Shown piece after piece: positions 5,509 to 6,751 of a stretch of DNA of 6,751 nucleotides (position 1 is its first letter; each line of letters begins with the position of its first letter). The stretch comes from Acidimicrobiales bacterium (GTDB taxonomy: Bacteria; Actinomycetota; Acidimicrobiia; Acidimicrobiales; Palsa-688): NCBI GenBank assembly GCA_019241495.1, contig JAFAWZ010000270.1, positions 1 through 6,751 on the forward strand, given 5' to 3'. Under the pieces are notes generated by a model. It was not told the origin of the DNA and searched no databases. It saw nothing but the letters and a program-made list of their open reading frames with translations. The translations under genes and the position numbers were made by a program.

Positions 5509-6671
5509 TGCTCCCCCAACCGCGCCATCTCGTCGGCAACCAGAGGATCGGTATCGGCGGCCAGCCCGCCCAAAAGATCGGTCCGGCCCAGCCGGGCGGC
5601 CGCCCAAACGGCGTGGGACCGGAGGATGGGATCACGGGAGGCCAGAGCTCGACCCAGAGCCTCGAGCACGCCCGGGTGGTCCGGGTCGCCGACGTTGCCG
5701 AGGACGATCAGGGCGTTGCGGCGAACGAAGCGCAGCTCCCGGCCCGGGATGTACCAGCGCCCCACGAGCGCTTCCAAGGCCTCGTCGTCGGCCTCCAGCA
5801 CCTCGAGCACGGACAGAAACGCTTGCGAGCGCGGCTCGGCGTCGGCGGGAGGTGAGTCTCGTTCGGCTCGCCGGTTGACCGGGCAGCGCACCTGGCAGTC
5901 GTCGCAGCCGTAGAGCCGGTCCCCGAGGGCGGCGCGGTGCTCGACGGGGAACACGCCCGGCGCCTGGAGGAGCCAGGCCAGGCAGCGCCGGGCGTCGAGC
6001 TGGCCGGGCTCGACCAGGGCGCCGGTCGGGCAGTCTGACAGGCACCTCTTGCACGAGCCGCAACCATCGTCCACCGGCGCGGGCCGAATCGGGGGGGCGA
6101 TCGGGGCGTCCGTGAGCACCGATCCGAGGACGAACCACGAACCGGCGCCCGGGAGCAGCACGTTGGTGTTCTTCCCAAACCAGCCCAATCCGGCACGGAC
6201 GGCGGCGGCGCGGTCGACCAATGCGTTGTCGTCGACGAGCACCCGGGCCCGCCAGCCCTCCTGCTCGATGCGCCCGGCCACCTGGCCCAGCGCCTGGCGC
6301 AGTGGGCCGTAGTGATCTACCCACGAGTAACGGGCCACCCGTCCCTCGGGGTCTGGGCGATCCTGGGGATCCGGGTGGCGCTCCCGTCCAGCCCCCGCCG
6401 GCGGCGCCTGGCGGTAGTAGGAGCGGGCCCCGACGAACAGAGCCCGGGCTCCTGGCATCGTCACTTGCGGATCGGTGGAGCGCGATGGGTTGCGGAACGT
6501 GAACTGCATGCCGGCGCTGCGCCCCTCGAGCTTGCGTCGCTCGATGGCCTGGCGGCTCTCGGTGAACGGTAGGGCGTCGCAGATGCCCACCCGGTCGAGA
6601 CCGGCTTGCCGGCCGATACGCCTCAGCTCGTCAGCCAGTCCGTCCATGCGGGACGGCGTCGTCGTTTGCAC
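5505..6671 (-). CDS. queG: Epoxyqueuosine reductase QueG with HEAT-like C terminus
   Basis: The 388-residue enzyme reduces epoxyqueuosine to queuosine at tRNA position 34, the last step of queuosine synthesis, using cobalamin and two [4Fe-4S] clusters in the cytosol. Features in order: N-terminal cobalamin-binding part with GRVARYSWVDHYGPL (110-124); LVDDNALVDRAAAVRAGLGWFGKNT (145-169), where D147 aligns with the catalytic Asp of known QueG; the ferredoxin-like motif CGSCKRCLSDCP (C204, C207, C210, C214); and C230 with YGCDDCQVRCP (C256, C259, C263). All eight cluster cysteines are present. Residues from about 300 to 388 form HEAT-like helices (RRNALIVLGNVGDP and HAVWAAARLG), as in longer family members. 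The start is GTG 6671; ATG 6647, eight codons in, is a plausible alternative, and neither has a clear Shine-Dalgarno. Its TGA overlaps the mannosyltransferase start. No other queuosine gene is in the window. Confidence 0.94.
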   Translation of the reverse strand: MQTTTPSRMDGLADELRRIGRQAGLDRVGICDALPFTESRQAIERRKLEGRSAGMQFTFRNPSRSTDPQVTMPGARALFVGARSYYRQAPPAGAGRERHPDPQDRPDPEGRVARYSWVDHYGPLRQALGQVAGRIEQEGWRARVLVDDNALVDRAAAVRAGLGWFGKNTNVLLPGAGSWFVLGSVLTDAPIAPPIRPAPVDDGCGSCKRCLSDCPTGALVEPGQLDARRCLAWLLQAPGVFPVEHRAALGDRLYGCDDCQVRCPVNRRAERDSPPADAEPRSQAFLSVLEVLEADDEALEALVGRWYIPGRELRFVRRNALIVLGNVGDPDHPGVLEALGRALASRDPILRSHAVWAAARLGRTDLLGGLAADTDPLVADEMARLGEQ

Positions 6672-6751
6672 CTGACCATTGTGTCTTTCCAGAGATGCTG
6701 TGGATGTGGCGGCAATTGTGACGCAACGGAGGCGTGAGTCTGGACTGGCCC
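6672..6751. other. Upstream region of queG, right edge
   Basis: These 80 bases are visibly richer in A and T than the flanking genes, as expected for promoter sequence. ATTGTG occurs twice on the plus strand (6678-6683 and 6715-6720), and the second copy overlaps the palindrome CAATTG. No complete promoter is convincing. The queG frame stays open to the edge but offers no ATG or GTG further upstream. Confidence 0.4.
6678..6683 (-). promoter_or_regulatory. Weak candidate -10 element for queG
   Basis: Minus-strand CACAAT ends 6 bases before GTG 6671. It matches the TAnnnT pattern except at the first base. If real, the queG transcript would be leaderless, in line with the absent Shine-Dalgarno. 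The evidence is spacing and resemblance only. Confidence 0.2.

Noticed and set aside
4849..5913. A 354-codon plus-strand open frame across pimB' and queG.
   Set aside because: It crosses two well-supported minus-strand genes, has low-complexity Arg/Ser/Pro-rich translation and no family motifs.
6718..6751. A possible divergent plus-strand gene starting at GTG 6718 (MTQRRRESGLA) or GTG 6734 (MSLDWP).
   Set aside because: Only 6 to 11 codons are visible, the ribosome sites are weak or too close, and no family can be recognised.
1..6751. Search for a defence, mobile, CRISPR or other unusual system.
   Set aside because: All seven genes belong to ordinary metabolic, envelope or tRNA-modification families, and no array, transposase, integrase, attachment site or toxin-antitoxin pair is visible.

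Overview
The window is high-GC bacterial chromosome, about 70% GC by eye, with all seven supported genes on the minus strand, so transcription runs right to left. A PimB'-type phosphatidylinositol mannosyltransferase, a TB16.3-like SRPBCC protein and an actinobacterial-type ROK glucokinase together point to Actinomycetota. An early-branching lineage such as Acidimicrobiia is my guess; no marker here fixes the class.

Layout in transcription order. The right edge (6672-6751) is an AT-richer stretch that looks like upstream sequence. Next is queG (6671-5505), a cobalamin- and Fe-S-dependent tRNA epoxyqueuosine reductase. Its stop codon overlaps the GTG start of a PimB'-like GT4 mannosyltransferase (5508-4354) as GTGA, so the two are probably co-transcribed and translationally coupled. 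After 114 noncoding bases comes the SRPBCC protein (4239-3730), whose start is fixed by a clean AGGAGG. A 46-base gap holding an RNA hairpin over the next ribosome site leads to a short-chain dehydrogenase (3683-2901). The ROK glucokinase (2896-1946) follows only 4 bases later. After 40 bases comes an AlaC-type aminotransferase (1905-730), and after 72 bases an ACT-domain protein (657 to beyond position 1) that is cut by the left edge.

How they may work together. The genes do not form one pathway. They are core metabolic and envelope functions: tRNA wobble modification, PI-mannoside synthesis, hexose phosphorylation, alanine/glutamate transamination and a probable amino-acid-sensing protein. 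The pimB'/SRPBCC/ROK glucokinase neighbourhood resembles, from memory, arrangements in Mycobacterium and Streptomyces, so this looks like a conserved actinobacterial block with lineage-specific insertions (queG, the SDR).

I see no tRNA, rRNA, CRISPR array, insertion sequence, phage gene or defence system, and no clear undescribed system. The points worth a second look are small: leaderless-looking starts at three genes, the hairpin over the SDR ribosome site, an Asn-to-His change in the SDR catalytic tetrad, an SAG/PAG tripeptide tail on the SRPBCC protein, and the ACT plus GAF-like architecture beside alaC.
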